Shown piece after piece: positions 1-11,644 of a stretch of 64,000 nucleotides of DNA (positions within the stretch are counted from its first letter, which is position 1; each line of letters opens with the position of its first letter). The translations under genes were made by a program, and so were the position numbers. Origin of the DNA: Incurvaria masculella (lineage: Eukaryota; Arthropoda; Insecta; Lepidoptera; Incurvariidae); NCBI GenBank assembly GCA_946894095.1, contig OX335654.1, forward strand, positions 16,439,687 to 16,503,686, given 5' to 3'. The notes below the pieces were generated by a model. The model did not search any database, had not been told where the DNA came from, and was given only the letters and a program-made list of their open reading frames with translations.

Positions 1-38
1 CATTTGTATGGGGAGATGAGCGGGATGGGCCACCTTAA
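1..38 (+). mobile_element. Family P TTAA element, right end only
   Basis: The first 38 bases match the right terminus of a TTAA-flanked element seen complete at 62951-63500: GTATGGGGAGATGAGCGGG, then a GGGCCACC end and TTAA at 35-38. The rest lies left of the window. Its TTAA is shared with the next element, so the two sit back to back. Confidence 0.8.
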
Positions 39-410
39 GAACGGTCCGTAAGCTATGCTCCCCATACAAACGTAGTTTACTAATCATTTGGAAACCGCTA
101 TTCCAATTAAATTGATATTTAATATCTAATATCAGGTAACAAATATCTGTGTCTGCATGCTTTTGTTTTTTTGAAAAATCCAAACCGGATGTAATGAATG
201 CAAAAAGAAAGTCTTCATACGAATTTTGTTTTCTCTGTGGTTTGACCCAGAATACATTTACCGAAAAAACAAAGGCATGCAGACACAGATATTTGTAGCC
301 TAATATTAGATACCAAATATCAAGTAAGTTGGAACAGTTGTTTTCAAATCATTAGTAAACTACGTTTGTATGGGAGGCGAAATTTTCAGGTGCTTACGGG
401 CCGACCTTAA
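35..410. mobile_element. Foldback TTAA element FB1
   Basis: A 376-bp element with TTAA at both ends (35-38 and 407-410). Its ends read GAACGGTCCGTAAGC and, on the other strand, GGTCGGCCCGTAAGC. The arms run inward as a long imperfect inverted repeat: CATACAAACGTAGTTTACTA at the left is mirrored near 355-372, and TCTGTGTCTGCATGC is mirrored near 274-290. TTAA duplication and the lack of coding sequence suggest a piggyBac-type miniature element. Superfamily is inferred from the target site only. Confidence 0.65.
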
Positions 411-2012
411 TATTCAAAGTTTAAAAGCTTCGCTTCTCTCGAGTGCCCCACCATACCTCACGTATTTTTTTACATGTTTGATAGAATTATATTAGTTTAT
501 TATTGTAGATACAAAAGTTACGTATTTTCATGTCGGTTCACGGTAAATAGAGATCATTCAAGATCCCTTTCGGTCAAAGTAATGTCTATCTTGGACACCG
601 GACAATCCAATAGTAGGTAAGACTTCAAACGTAGGATTTTATAAGGATTAGGCACGTTTTTTTGGAAATAAAAGCGTTCACTTATTTATATTTATGAAAA
701 TTGCACAAATACGCTAACATCAGATTTTTAAGGAATTTAATATATGTATGTATTAATCGACCGTAAACCAAGGACACAATAATTCAAGAAAGATCTTGAA
801 AAGATCAAAGAGAAGAAAGATATTTATTTTGTTTCTATCGACAGATATTGAATCAGCCCCCCGATTCAGCGCAAACAGAAACAAAAACCAGAATCGATAC
901 GAACAATGTTTTTGAATACTTTCACAAATTCCTAGCCATAGTGTGCAACGCTCGAAGGCAGATTACAAAATAATTAATAGCAAACTCTAAGCAAGATCTT
1001 CAAATTGAGAAGCTGGCGGCGCGCGGGGCGGAGGAGGCGCCAGCGCGCAGCTTTCATTCCGGTTTCGGCGTTACTTGGATATATTTGTGAACGCCTGCCT
1101 TCTGATAAGCGGCTGGCATCTTAATAGATATTGATGACTTCTACACAGTTTCAAATGTCCATTAAAAAGTTAACGAGCCGTGCGATTTTTACTATCTAAA
1201 ACTAACGTCCAAGCGCGCTCGCGATACCATCGCTTTACATATTAATCTAGTGACTAATGTTTAGCTGCAAACTTAACCAAAAACGAACATTACAGTTGTT
1301 ATCAGCTTTGAGACTGATAACAATATTTAAACAAACATCTTATGACCCGAAAGTGGCATTAGGCTAGAGCGCTTTATTATCACAGGAACGCTATCGGATG
1401 TTGAAGAAAAACATTATGGATTGCAAACAAAAAAAAAAGGTTGAGATTAACTTCGATTCTTTCGGCGACGTGAAGATGTGCCTTATCTTGACAGTTACTT
1501 GTTTACGTCACAAACAATTTGTTTGTTTTTAATCATGGTAGATTTTAGCGTATTGTTTTAATCATAAATGTATGCTAAGGTCACGGCTGACTGAATTAAC
1601 ATAATTTCAACGTCGTCAGCTATGCAGAACTACAAATTGAAAAGATTATCATCGCTTAAAAGGCAGGAAGAAAGCAAACAATTTTTAACCTACGAATTTA
1701 AACACAACCAAACTTGTCCCACACGGTTAATAAGTTTAAAGTAAGTACTGATGTTTTAAACACACAAGAGGCTGTAATTGTTGTTGCGATACATGGTTAT
1801 AATTAAGCCATAAACATTTTAAGATAAGCATGTGAAACAATAATAGCCAGAAAGGCAGGTATAATGTGTTAAATTCCAACGCTAAGAGAAGATGCCAAAG
1901 AATATAATAAATAATACCGTCAATGCTTAAAGCTAATATAATATTAAACGGGTGACAATTAAACTATGTGTAGCGTAACGAACGTAGAGCAGCAGGGAAA
2001 ACATAATCCAAA
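411..2012. other. AT-rich DNA without a recognised gene
   Basis: No convincing exon, RNA gene or complete element. A decayed piece of family R (GTATGTATTAATCGACCGTA, then AAGGACACAATAATTCAAGA) lies near 742-792, as in the arms at 9779 and 47834. A short GC-rich patch at 1012-1055 contains GCTGGCG...CGCCAGC. Confidence 0.5.
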
Positions 2013-2074
2013 GAAAAATAAATGAATAAAAAGGCGAATCTGGATGGATTCGCCTTTTTATTCATTTATTTTTC
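2013..2074. repeat. Perfect 28-bp hairpin, 6-nt loop
   Basis: Left arm 2013-2040 and right arm 2047-2074 are exact reverse complements. The loop is TGGATG. The stem includes TAAATGAATAAAAAGGCGAA. It has no mismatch and stands in otherwise unique AT-rich DNA, unlike the decayed transposon arms around it. Confidence 0.9.
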
Positions 2075-2266
2075 AAATGAATGTTAAAACCTACATATTT
2101 TTTGTTTACTCATAAAAATCTGATTGCAATGCTGCAAAGTCGCAGTCTCACATTAATTATGAACTTACTAAGTGAGTTAAAACAAAGAATACAACTAAAA
2201 TTCATCATTACAAAGGCATACTTACTGCGGAAGTTATTACATACGAATGTAAGCATACAAAAGGTA

Positions 2267-2293
2267 AGAAACAGAGGTTAAGCCTCTGTTTCT
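2267..2293. repeat. Perfect 11-bp hairpin
   Basis: AGAAACAGAGG (2267-2277), loop TTAAG, then CCTCTGTTTCT (2283-2293). It lies about 190 bp from the 28-bp hairpin. Confidence 0.8.
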
Positions 2294-4399
2294 AACCCAT
2301 CAAGGGAACGGCGAGATGTAAATAAGTTACATCACCACATAATATTGAACGATCCGAAGCGACACTCGCAGCTGTAAACCGAACACGGAAAGCGTATAAA
2401 TTTACGAGTGAAGCAATAAATGAATTATCGCAGAGAGAAGAAGAGTAGAATTTAGAGAATCGCCGGGACAATGCCCTCCCTTCATATCGCACTTGCGTCA
2501 CAACAAATAAAAGCATTCCTCGCAGGAGAAATGCCGCCCAACACATTCAGATAAAAATAAATTATTAACGAATGCATTGAATTGTGAAATCATCGTGGCC
2601 CGATTGAAGTGGCATCATTTACTGTGAAGTACAATGATGTCACTCGTTTCCGCTTATCGTGAGACAAGAAAGCAGAAGGGTTTTCGACGCGTCCGTTTGT
2701 GGATCGGCGCCGATTACTCCAGGAACTTTAGCCTTAAATCAGCACTTAGAAAAACATTAAATCCGAAATGCAATTTGTTTTTCTCATAAACGTAGTATCA
2801 AATATTTAGAAATGTTATTTAAAAATGTTATATGTTAGCTAATTTTAGGTGTAATATTACTGTTTGCAACAATTTCTTATTTACGGAACTGTATAAATAT
2901 ATTTTTTTGTACTATTTTCATAATATCTGCAAAGCAAATAATGAAAATTCTATTTTATTTTCTGAAATTGGAAACTGACTGCAAACTCTATATTCTGTGA
3001 AATTTGTAAAATGTTGCAAATATTAGAAGCACATTTTTTTTCATTTATAATTTTTACATTCACACAAAAGCTAAACAAAAAATTCGAAATACGTATAAAA
3101 TCGTTCTTTGTATAGTTTTTAAAGAATTTAATTTTCTTTTACATATTCTAGAAAGAAATACAGCAATAGCAAGTTAGGTTCGCGGCATAGATTTTTTTTA
3201 GTAAAAACATTTTTTTAAATACATTTCCGTAATTACAAAATTATTGCAAATTCACAGTTACATTACGCCTTAAAAGACTTAACATATACATTTTTTTAAT
3301 ACCGTTTCTAAATATTTGTTTAGGAGATGTATATTTTTTAATACATTTTAATTTTTTTTTTCTATCTTCTGGGCCCCGCTAAATGTTGCAAACTTAGTGT
3401 AAGCATATGAACATGAAATTATATATTTCTGAGAAAAAAAAATTCATTTCGGATTTCATGTGCTTCTGAAACCGTATCTATCCCGGTCTACATATTCCGT
3501 ATCAGCTGTCAAGGCCCACATTTAAAACAATCTGAGTGGTTATTATAGTAAACTGTCTCGGCGGGTGTTCAATAAGCAAGTGAATGATTAAATCTGAAGT
3601 TTAGTTGCATTTAGCACCATTACTTGGCCGAATTAGACGTCGTTTGACAGTTAGTATGGAACAAAATGCTACTAAACCTCAGAATTATTCACTCACTTGC
3701 CTGTTTAACCGTCTAGTTACTTAAGATGGTATAACCCATGATCTCGATTCTTGATACGTAGAGGATTTCGAACAGTAAGTTTGTTTTGTGTCGCAATAAA
3801 TCGATATATTTTCAACGACTCCCCACCGATTTGCATAATCCATAACATAATCAATATTTGGTCTCCTAGAACGCGACGGTTGACTAACCATAAAATGAGT
3901 CACATAAACATGGACACGATCGGATGGCGATTATTTCGAACTGTTAGTTGGGAAAAGTCGATGACCTTATGATCTCATGGAGGAAGAAATGCGCGTCTAA
4001 ATATTAAATGCGGATATGAGCATGTAGCGACCGTAATGTTCTCTAGATGGAGCTGCTAGTTTCAACATGCCAACAAACAGATGCATGTAATGTATTAAGT
4101 ATGTACCGTCGTTTCCCATCAAATGTATACACTGGAAAGAGAAGGAATTACTCTATGGTTGACGTCAGCAAGAGGCTCGTATTTCCGGTTTATAAATTTA
4201 AGAGGAAATGACTGTATTACAATAGATGGCGATACCCACTTGAAGGACCAACATGGAAAATACAAAAGAAGTCTACGTTGCACTATCGAAATATCCAATC
4301 GAAATAACATAAATGCAACATCCAAATTACGACTAGAGGAGTGTAGCTGAGCAGCCGGGGGTCTCAAGACCTGAGCCACCTTTTCATCTCCTCAAGCAC
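2294..4399. other. AT-rich DNA without a recognised gene
   Basis: Long A and T runs (2760-3480) and short open frames with no family resemblance. No terminal repeats or complete element were found. A 260-bp open stretch at 4119-4379 exists on both strands and is not convincing as coding. Confidence 0.5.
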
Positions 4400-5560
4400 A
4401 TTCGTTTCAATAACTGTTCAGCTGACAGACTGTGACGTGCAGCAGCTAAGCTATTTAACACGGCGGAACGGCAGAATCTGGGAATTGGCCATGGAGCAGC
4501 AGAGACCAAAAGAGATAGTTCCCCGATCGATCTCCAGATAAGTCTTGGCTGGAGGCAGCGCGAGTGCGATTGATTGGCAGATAAGTGCGAGTGTGCGCGA
4601 TTGATCCGGAGTTGCGTATTGAACCGTCAGTCGGCCGATACGATCGGTCGTTAGGAGACGGTGCGCGCGCGTCGCTTTGTGCGTCCATCAAGCGCGCTGC
4701 TGGAACACACACGACGCTGCTTCTGCTCCTGTCCCGTACTCCTGGGCGTGAATGCAACGTATAAGAAGCAATTTACACCGCGCCGACTGTACACAAGTAC
4801 ATCAACAATCTGGTAATGACGCTTGACGCTAGGCCACCGGAACAAATCTCCCTCTGTGAATTTTATTCGTAATTATTTGATAACTCATTGGCCCTACGTA
4901 GCCGCAAACCATCTTGTAGGGTACTTGTTCATTCTCATTACAAGCCAAGAAATACTCTCCGCATTTTTACATATACTTTTTTTTGTGTCACGCAAATTCG
5001 CTTCCATGTTTGTACGGAGCGCTTCACCCTCAACGCAACAGTGGGCATTGGCATTTGCGAGAAAAAAAATATTTGGGTCAAAGTCCAATGTGTGGCGGGA
5101 GAACTTCTCGCTAGAAAGCACGATTGCGTTGCGATCGGAGTCTACATTAGACACCACAAACAAACAGATTATAATGCACGAGCCACTGAAAACTTCCCCC
5201 GCTAACAACTCCCATGCACGCCCCTACAAAGGCTCGTTACCAGTCGCACGGGATGATCGATGACCGCCGCACCGAACGCTGCGCCTGCGCCGCCGCCGAC
5301 ACAAGTGGCGCGCTGATTGACAAGCGCGCGTCGATACAGATCTGCTTCGTGAGCGTCGCTTGGCGTCACTACCGCCACTGCGCTGCGGCTGGCTACTCCG
5401 CGTTCGTTGCCGCCTTAATGTGCAACGAAAGCAACGAATACTGTGATTTGCGTACGTTATTAAGGCGCATATACCGCCGGCGCAGAAGTTTTTACAATAA
5501 TGACTCGGAATGTAAAAAAAAATATGTTTACATTTTAGAATCTATAACCATATTTTTGAG
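4400..5560 (+). promoter_or_regulatory. CpG-rich candidate regulatory or first-exon region
   Basis: GC and CpG rise sharply over the flanks, with CAGCTG near 4420, GTGCGCGCGCG near 4660 and a GC-rich tract at 5255-5440. An Inr-like TCAGTC (4627-4632) has AGACG exactly at +28 to +32 (4656-4660), fitting the Drosophila DPE consensus. Inr plus DPE at this spacing is expected a few times by chance in a window this size, so the support comes mainly from the CpG setting. A 146-codon frame at 4823-5263 has no features I recognise. Confidence 0.3.
5011..5103. repeat. Segment shared with 42294-42383
   Basis: About 90 bp including CGGAGCGC-TCACC, GGCATTGGCA and GGGTCAAAGTCCA-TGTGTGG recurs 37 kb away in the same orientation with scattered differences. 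Both copies stay open in one frame (TER-T-NATVGIG-C...VKV-CVA), but other frames carry stops in one copy. It could be a dispersed repeat or a duplicated exon remnant. Confidence 0.5.
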
Positions 5561-5883
5561 CTTCACACATTTTATCAGGGTAACGTAACGGTTAATTCAT
5601 AGTTTGAAGGTTTTATTTCTGGTCTAAACTTAAAAATATATGCATGCTTAGATGTCTTATCAAATCGGTAATCGTATAATTATCCTAGGAGACTTGCATA
5701 CGTACGGATTTATATGCCTAAAATATGCTAAACTAAGCTAGCCTCCCCTAACGTAATTCAATCTCATCCAACATAAACTGACCGTACCTAACCCAACATT
5801 ATCACCAAAGATAATTGAAATTTTCAAAGCTTTATTCCCTACGATTACAAGTTTCCTAACATAATGGCAAGCGGATTTTACAG

Positions 5884-6364
5884 TTAAGGCGCTAGGACTA
5901 GCCAACTACTCGCGCCATACAAATGCACTTTTTAACAAATGTAATAATATGTAGTGAAATGCTTCAGCAAATCCAAATAGAACTCCAGACTGATAATGGA
6001 TTGTTAATATTTTTTTTATTCCATCATTTATTTAAATAATAATAAAAATAAAAATAATTGATTTTTCTCATTAGAAATCTGAAAGTCATTCGATTTCTAG
6101 ATATAAGCAAAAACAGCATATATGCATAAACAAAAAATTCCATTTGCTTTTATATTTCTACATTTAGTCAAAAAAGTTCGGAAATGGACACCGTTTCCGC
6201 AATGTATTTTGTATAGAAAAAGGAAACATACATTAACGAAAATCATTCGATTCCTAGACAAGGAATCATATATTGTAAGGATGACACTTATAATCGTCAG
6301 ACTTAGTTAGTTTACTTGGGGTGCCTCGTCTAACTTTGCGATTTGGCTAGTACCAGGCCCTTAA
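5884..6364 (+). mobile_element. Family Q TTAA element, copy 1
   Basis: About 480 bp, bounded by TTAA at 5884-5887 and 6361-6364. Ends read GGCGCTAGGACTAGCCAACT and, inward from the right, GGGCCTGGTACTAGCCAAAT, an imperfect terminal inverted repeat of about 20 bp. There is no coding capacity. Two further copies lie at 7094 and 8800 in the opposite orientation. TTAA flanks and short terminal repeats fit a piggyBac-like miniature element. Confidence 0.85.
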
Positions 6365-7093
6365 CGGTCCTGCGACATATACACATATATCAAACATAGC
6401 CTATCAAACTTCACAACGATTTTTGTTACGTTGAACACAAGGATGTCGCAAACATTTTGATATCATTTAGGGAACTTAGTACAAGCCACACTAAGAATAA
6501 TTGATTTATAAGATACAAGCTGGATTGTCTTTTCTCTGTATTAAAATTATAATGTAAAACATTTAATAGCAAATGCATTATGCTGATTTAAAATAATTTA
6601 GACATGCCTTGTAAAGATTAGCATGTGTGTCCTTAACTTGGCTCGCTTAATGACGACATTTTAGCAGCAAATGCAATTTGTATGGTGATGATGGATCTAC
6701 CCGTTCTGTTTAATGCATTTGAAATATGCACCTCCGATGTATTATGATGTAAGTGATGATGATTGAGTTCATTCGTAAGGCGCACTTGCTTAGAATGGAA
6801 AAGTTGATTTTACTAAAGTCAACCTAGGACTGAGTGTAGCAATGTTTGAATGTTCAATCTTTGCAGTTAATTTCCTCAACACGGGTAAAGCAAAAGTATG
6901 ATAATCTTATATCAATAATCTTACTCAGTAGGAGGCATTGGTTACGGGCGGAGGGACTGCAGGAGAATTCTTCGTTATGGGGGAAGAGCGTGTGGCGAAT
7001 TGGAAGACGCACTACCCGCGAAGGGCTCGCTTCACGGTTCGAGTCCAGCCTTGAACTATGCTTATAAAGTAGTTTCTTTGGAGCTGTCTTTCC
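6365..7093. other. Spacer between two inverted Q copies
   Basis: About 730 bp enclosed by oppositely oriented Q elements. It contains a family R fragment at about 7030-7093 (GGTTCGAGTCCAGCCTTGAA, then AAAGTAG and TCTTTCC), cut where Q copy 2 begins. Nothing else was recognised. Confidence 0.5.
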
Positions 7094-7572
7094 TTAAGGC
7101 CCTGGTACTAGCCAAATCGCAAAGTTAGACGAGGCACCCCTAGTTAACTAACTAAGTCTGACGATTATAAGTGTCATTCTTACAATATATGATTCCTTGT
7201 CTATTAATCAACCTATTTTCGATAATGTATGTTACCTTTTTCTATACAAAATACATTGCGGAAACGGTGTCCATTTCCGAACTTTTTTGACTAAATGTAG
7301 AAATCTAATAGCAAATGGAATGTTTTGTTTATGCATATATGCTGTTTTTGCTTATATCTATTAATCTAATTACTTTCAGATTTCTAATGATAAAAATCAA
7401 CTTTTTTATTTTTATTATTATTTAAATAAATGATGGAATCAAAAAATATTAACAATCCATTATCAGTCTGGAGTTCTATTTGGATTTTCTGAAGCGTTTC
7501 ACTACATATTATTACATTTGTTAAAAAGTGCATTTGTATGGCGCGAGTAGTTGGCCAGTCCTAGCGCCTTAA
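7094..7572 (-). mobile_element. Family Q TTAA element, copy 2
   Basis: TTAA at 7094-7097 and 7569-7572. The sequence is the reverse complement of copy 1 along nearly its full length, with point and small indel differences (for example around 7355). With copy 1 it makes a giant inverted repeat with arms of about 480 bp. Confidence 0.85.
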
Positions 7573-8799
7573 TTAATGTGTTCTTGCTTGCTTATTAGTT
7601 GAAAATAAAACGTCGTACTTCCAAAGGCCAACAAAATACTCAGCGAATCAGTGACAACGCCGACAACGTCGGATCACTCGACGCATATAATATAAAAAAA
7701 TACGTCCATAAACAAAGAGCTTTACATAAAGTAGAAGAATCACATAACATTACAACAACGATTCTTTAGTATTTCGTCTTTTGTAGTTTAATGACAACGC
7801 TGCGCCGCAAGAATAGATCGCTATGAATTTAACTGCTAATAGTAAACTAAAAGACAACTGCCCCGAGGTCCGAACCCTTACAAGGGAAATGGAATCCTAC
7901 TCGAGTGAGTGCGAGCAATAAAGAGTCAAAGTGCCAGCCGAAGCAATAAGGAACCGTTCACGTCTTGACAATCCATCTTTTGTCAAACGAGACGGACTCA
8001 CTGAATGTATTCAACGATGCGAGAGAAAACGTACGAAGCAATACCGTCGATATATCGGCCCCATTATGGCGATTCATCAATTTAACATGGAGGAGCAAAC
8101 AATTCAACAGACAAGAAGACGTCGTTATGCTAATCTGGATACATTTTTCATTACCATTGCGAATATTATTACGACGCTTTCTCAAATGATTTCGAGTTCA
8201 TTTGAATGGAAAGTATTTATAACCATTTTAAAACCAAATCATAATAACATACTTCATGTTGGAGCAGAGGACGCAAAAAAATATTATTAGGCCTGCAAAG
8301 CTGTATATTTATCACATGTATTTTCAATAATTTATTTAAAAACATATCAATTGCGAGAGTTAAAAAACCTTTTTTTAAATGAATGAAAGAACCTAAGCAA
8401 AATGAAATCGTAAAAACTAACGGCCGGCCGCCTTGTTGTAGCGACCACTGTTCGTCGTAGGTCGTAGGCCCTTCCTGACAGAATAGCACAATAAATTATT
8501 GTGTTTATTTTTTTTTTGAAAACGGTAGTATTTTTTAAGCTAACGATGGGCAACAGGGAGCAGTATTTTTTGGTAAGAATTACTTTTTTAAATGTATGAC
8601 AAAGGATTATTAAATTAAGTTATATTAAATATCCAAAGGGATTTTCAAGTCACCATGCTTAAAGAATTCTGCCGTGGCTCTGATGAGTGTGGTAGGTGGG
8701 ATCGTATATTGTTATACATGTCATACAGGCTGTCTACCTGAATAAAGTGCCACATCTTTAGCACTATCGTTCGGCGGTCTTCGCTTGCACGTCTTTTTA
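7573..8799. other. No recognised gene
   Basis: Mixed-composition DNA. The 119-codon open frame at 7931-8290 overlaps an open frame on the other strand and resembles no family I know. I see no element ends. Confidence 0.4.
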
Positions 8800-9123
8800 T
8801 TGAGGGCCTGGTACTAGCCAAATCGCAAAGTTAGACGAGGCACCCCAAGTTAACTAACTAAGTCTGACGATTAAAGGTGTCATCCGTACAATATATGATT
8901 CCTTGTCTAGGAATCGAATTATTTTCGTTAATGTATGTTTCCTTTTTCTATACAAAATACATTGCGGAAACGGTGTCCATTTCCGAACTTTTTTGACTAA
9001 ATGTAGAAATCTAAAAGACTGGAGTTCTATTTGGATTTGCTAAAGCGTTTCACTACATATTATTACATTTGTTAAAAAGTGCATTTGTATGGCGCGAGTA
9101 GTTGGCTAGTCCTAGCGCCTTAA
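8800..9123 (-). mobile_element. Family Q TTAA element, copy 3, internally deleted
   Basis: Same ends as copy 2, with TTGA (mutated TTAA) at 8800-8803 and TTAA at 9120-9123. About 155 bp is missing where AAATCTAAAAG meets ACTGGAGTTC, while both termini are kept, as in many non-autonomous DNA transposons. Confidence 0.85.
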
Positions 9124-9185
9124 GTCAGCCTCAGAAAAGATCACCCACATGAAGTCGATTAAAAATAAATAAGTAAAGCATTGTT

Positions 9186-9570
9186 CTGTCAGTCAGTCAG
9201 TCAGTCAGCGTGTTTGCGTCCACTGCTGGACATACGCCTCTCCAATTTTTCTCCAGTCCTCCCGGCCCTCAGCGGTACGCAACCACTGCTTTCCGCCGAC
9301 GCACTTGATGTCGTCCCACCTGGCGGGTGGTCTTCCTACACTCCGTTTTCCTGTCCAAGGCCTCCAGTGCAGGACACGGTTACTCCAACGGTCGTCGTCT
9401 CTTCGGCTGACGTGACCAGCCCACTGCCATTTGAGCTTAGCCACCCGGTGTCCAATATCGACTACTTTAGTACGTCGGCGGATTGCCTCGTTACGCACCA
9501 TATCCCGTAGCGATATTCCCAGCATGGCTCGCTCCATTGTTCTGTACCCACGGGATATGGCGTATGGATA
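9186..9570 (-). mobile_element. RTE-type LINE, 3' remnant of ORF2
   Basis: On the minus strand this encodes the C-terminal part of an RTE-clade non-LTR retrotransposon ORF2. Recognisable blocks are YRTMERAMLGISLRD, KLKWQWAGHVSRR, TGKRSVGRPPARW and YVQQWTQ just before the stop at about 9202-9204. Downstream of the stop the element ends in (TGAC)n, fitting the short tandem 3' ends typical of RTE. Endonuclease and most of the reverse transcriptase are missing, so this is a 5'-truncated, dead copy. Upstream of about 9570 the similarity stops. Confidence 0.85.
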
Positions 9571-9778
9571 AGAGTTAAGAGCATTAATAGGGACTTAATG
9601 GGTTCCAGCACGGAGGAGAGACAGGATATTGCTCACAAGTCATCTGCCAAGGCGATTCTCGGCCACAATTAAAACTTCCCGTCGTCGTAATCTCATCACC
9701 GTTATTATTCGCAGCTCGTACTGTGCATCTATACGTTTAGTTAAGTTAGTCGCCTTTGCACTTTTAATAACTTTAAAG

Positions 9779-9905
9779 GTAAGGAATGTGATATGTATGT
9801 ATGTATAATCGAACGTGAAGCGAGGACAAATTATTGAAGAAAGAGTCCAGTAAAAAGAACTACTTTACGAATATACTGTAATGCTGGACCCGAACCAGCA
9901 AAACT
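9779..9905 (+). repeat. Family R arm, single
   Basis: AAGGAATGTGATATGTATGT through GGACCCGAACCAGCAAA matches the left arm of the complete foldback element at 47834-48180. The second arm is absent here. Confidence 0.7.
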
Positions 9906-10323
9906 GAAACTTGTAACATTACTTCGTGCAAAATTGTAATGACGGTGACTCAGCTTAAATGTGCCGTGTTTATATACCTAAGAATGATGATCGTCGGTCC
10001 GAAAAGACAACTAAGAAAAAATAAGTGGAGCAATAAATGTGGATAGTGTTGTAAAAATATGTATTAATATAAATCAGGAACGTATTCAAAGTGAAAGCTT
10101 TGTTTTACTGTTACACATACTCCACATATTATTATAGAAATATTGCTACCACCACGCATAAAAAATGTGCGAATGTGAATGTGAAATACGAAGTTATCTA
10201 AGACATAAACTTTGAAATATTCCTATAGGTTCGTATAGTTGTAACGACTCTCTTAAACGATCAGACAAAATTCATGAACTCTGAAAATTTTGAGCGTATA
10301 TAACTGAAGAAAATCAAGCCCGT
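9906..10323. other. No recognised feature
   Basis: AT-rich, no open frame of note, no element ends found. Confidence 0.4.
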
Positions 10324-10805
10324 GCTTACCCATTATTGTTCGCTGTCACCCACATTACGAAATGGGAGTCGACCGGTAATTCGCACTAGGGGCTTCGACC
10401 AAATTGCAACGCGCAGCAAAATTTGTGTCAAAATCGTTGCGACGCACGTATCGGGTGCTCGGTTGCCCCCCTGATGGTAGCAATGTGCACGCGGCAGCCG
10501 TGCTCTCGTCAACAAATTGCGCGTGGGAGCCCTCTATCCAGCAGCACCGCGGCCTCCGGGGAGACTGGCCGTTGAGCTAATCGTTTTATTGCCCCTAATG
10601 GGCCACTAGCGCAGCGCGCGCTATTACTTTCATCTGCATGGCGGGAGACGTTTAGAGCTCGGATAGGTGTTCGCTTTGGTCGCGTGTCGCCGGCTCGTAG
10701 GTGTCCTAACAGCCGCGACGTGACTGAATGTGAGCGAATCGGGAGGGCAAATCTTCATCGATTGCCGGTGCGAGAGGTTAACTATTGCGGAACAGCATGA
10801 ATAGG
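10324..10805. promoter_or_regulatory. Candidate conserved noncoding element
   Basis: GC- and CpG-rich island in AT-rich DNA, with homeodomain-type cores in unique sequence: GAGCTAATCGTTTTATTGCC and CCTAATGGG near 10573-10605. It is not repeated in the window and has no durable reading frame. The regulatory role is inferred from composition and motif grouping only. Confidence 0.3.
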
Positions 10806-10955
10806 CGACCATTATTGCTAATAAAAATCCTGGTACCTAAACATTTCCTTGGGTATCAATTGTATTATTTGAATAACATAGAAACTGATTGCAGAAATCG
10901 TTGGATTGCAGTTGGCAGTTTTCGCTGAAATGTTTAGGCAATCTTTTATTTTATG

Positions 10956-11324
10956 TTAAGGCTGTTCCGATCCATATAAAGTTGTTTGCACACATAACGC
11001 AAAAAGTATTGCACTTTAAGCCACGAATTAATAATAAAAGTTTAATATAGTCATATTACTTGCAGCGAAAACAATTTCACAATTTCAGGATTATTGGTTT
11101 TGTTACAATTTATTTAAATACGATTTTTATTTAACAGCGCCATCTAACGGTGTAAAACTTCTAATCGGCAATTACAACGAAACCATTAAACCTGAAATTG
11201 TGAATATGTTTTCGCTGCAACTACTATGGCTATATTTAATATTTTTGACGAATTCGTGCCTTAAAGTGCAATACTTTTTGCGTTCTGTGTAAAAAAAACA
11301 TTGTATGGGTCGGAACATCCTTAA
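10956..11324 (+). mobile_element. Family K TTAA element, intact copy
   Basis: TTAA at 10956-10959 and 11321-11324 enclose 361 bp with long imperfect inverted arms (about 135 bp). GGCTGTTCCGATCCATA at the left mirrors GGATGTTCCGACCCATAC at the right, and CGCAAAAAGTATTGCAC and TGCAGCGAAAACA recur inverted. A second copy at 62567-63559 carries two later insertions, so this one is the empty-site reference for both. Confidence 0.85.
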
Positions 11325-11640
11325 GCACGGCATATAGCGCACGCCAGGACCCCACAAAAAAGGCGCCCGACGGCGCCCGTGGGCTTTCGGACTTTCACAG
11401 GGGCTACGAAACCAACAGGTTGTACTTTGAGGGGAAAACTTCGGCAAGGAGTCGATTCCATAGTTTACCGACTCTATAAATAAAATATCTAGAGGATCGG
11501 TGGGTCCTTATTTTGGGAATATCGACAGTGAATGGGTGCATTCCCTGCCTGTTCCGCGTTGTGCGGTGGTAGAAAGGGGACGGAGGGACAGCGTTATGCA
11601 GCTCCGAAGAGCACTCTCCATGGTAAAGACGATCCAAATT
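11325..11640 (-). mobile_element. Jockey/CR1-type LINE, ORF2 C-terminal remnant
   Basis: The minus strand encodes YHGECSSELHNAVPPSPFYH, then RTTRN, HPFTVDIPKIRTHRSSRYF and VGKLWNRL-AEVFPSKYN (11404-11637). These blocks are the usual C-terminal tail of Jockey/CR1-like reverse transcriptase polyproteins after the polymerase domain. A related remnant lies at 39425-39620. The polymerase itself is absent. Confidence 0.75.
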
Positions 11641-11644
11641 ATTT

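Noticed and set aside
4823..5263. A 146-codon open frame
   Set aside because: Overlaps open frames in other registers and on the other strand in GC-rich DNA; no protein family features.
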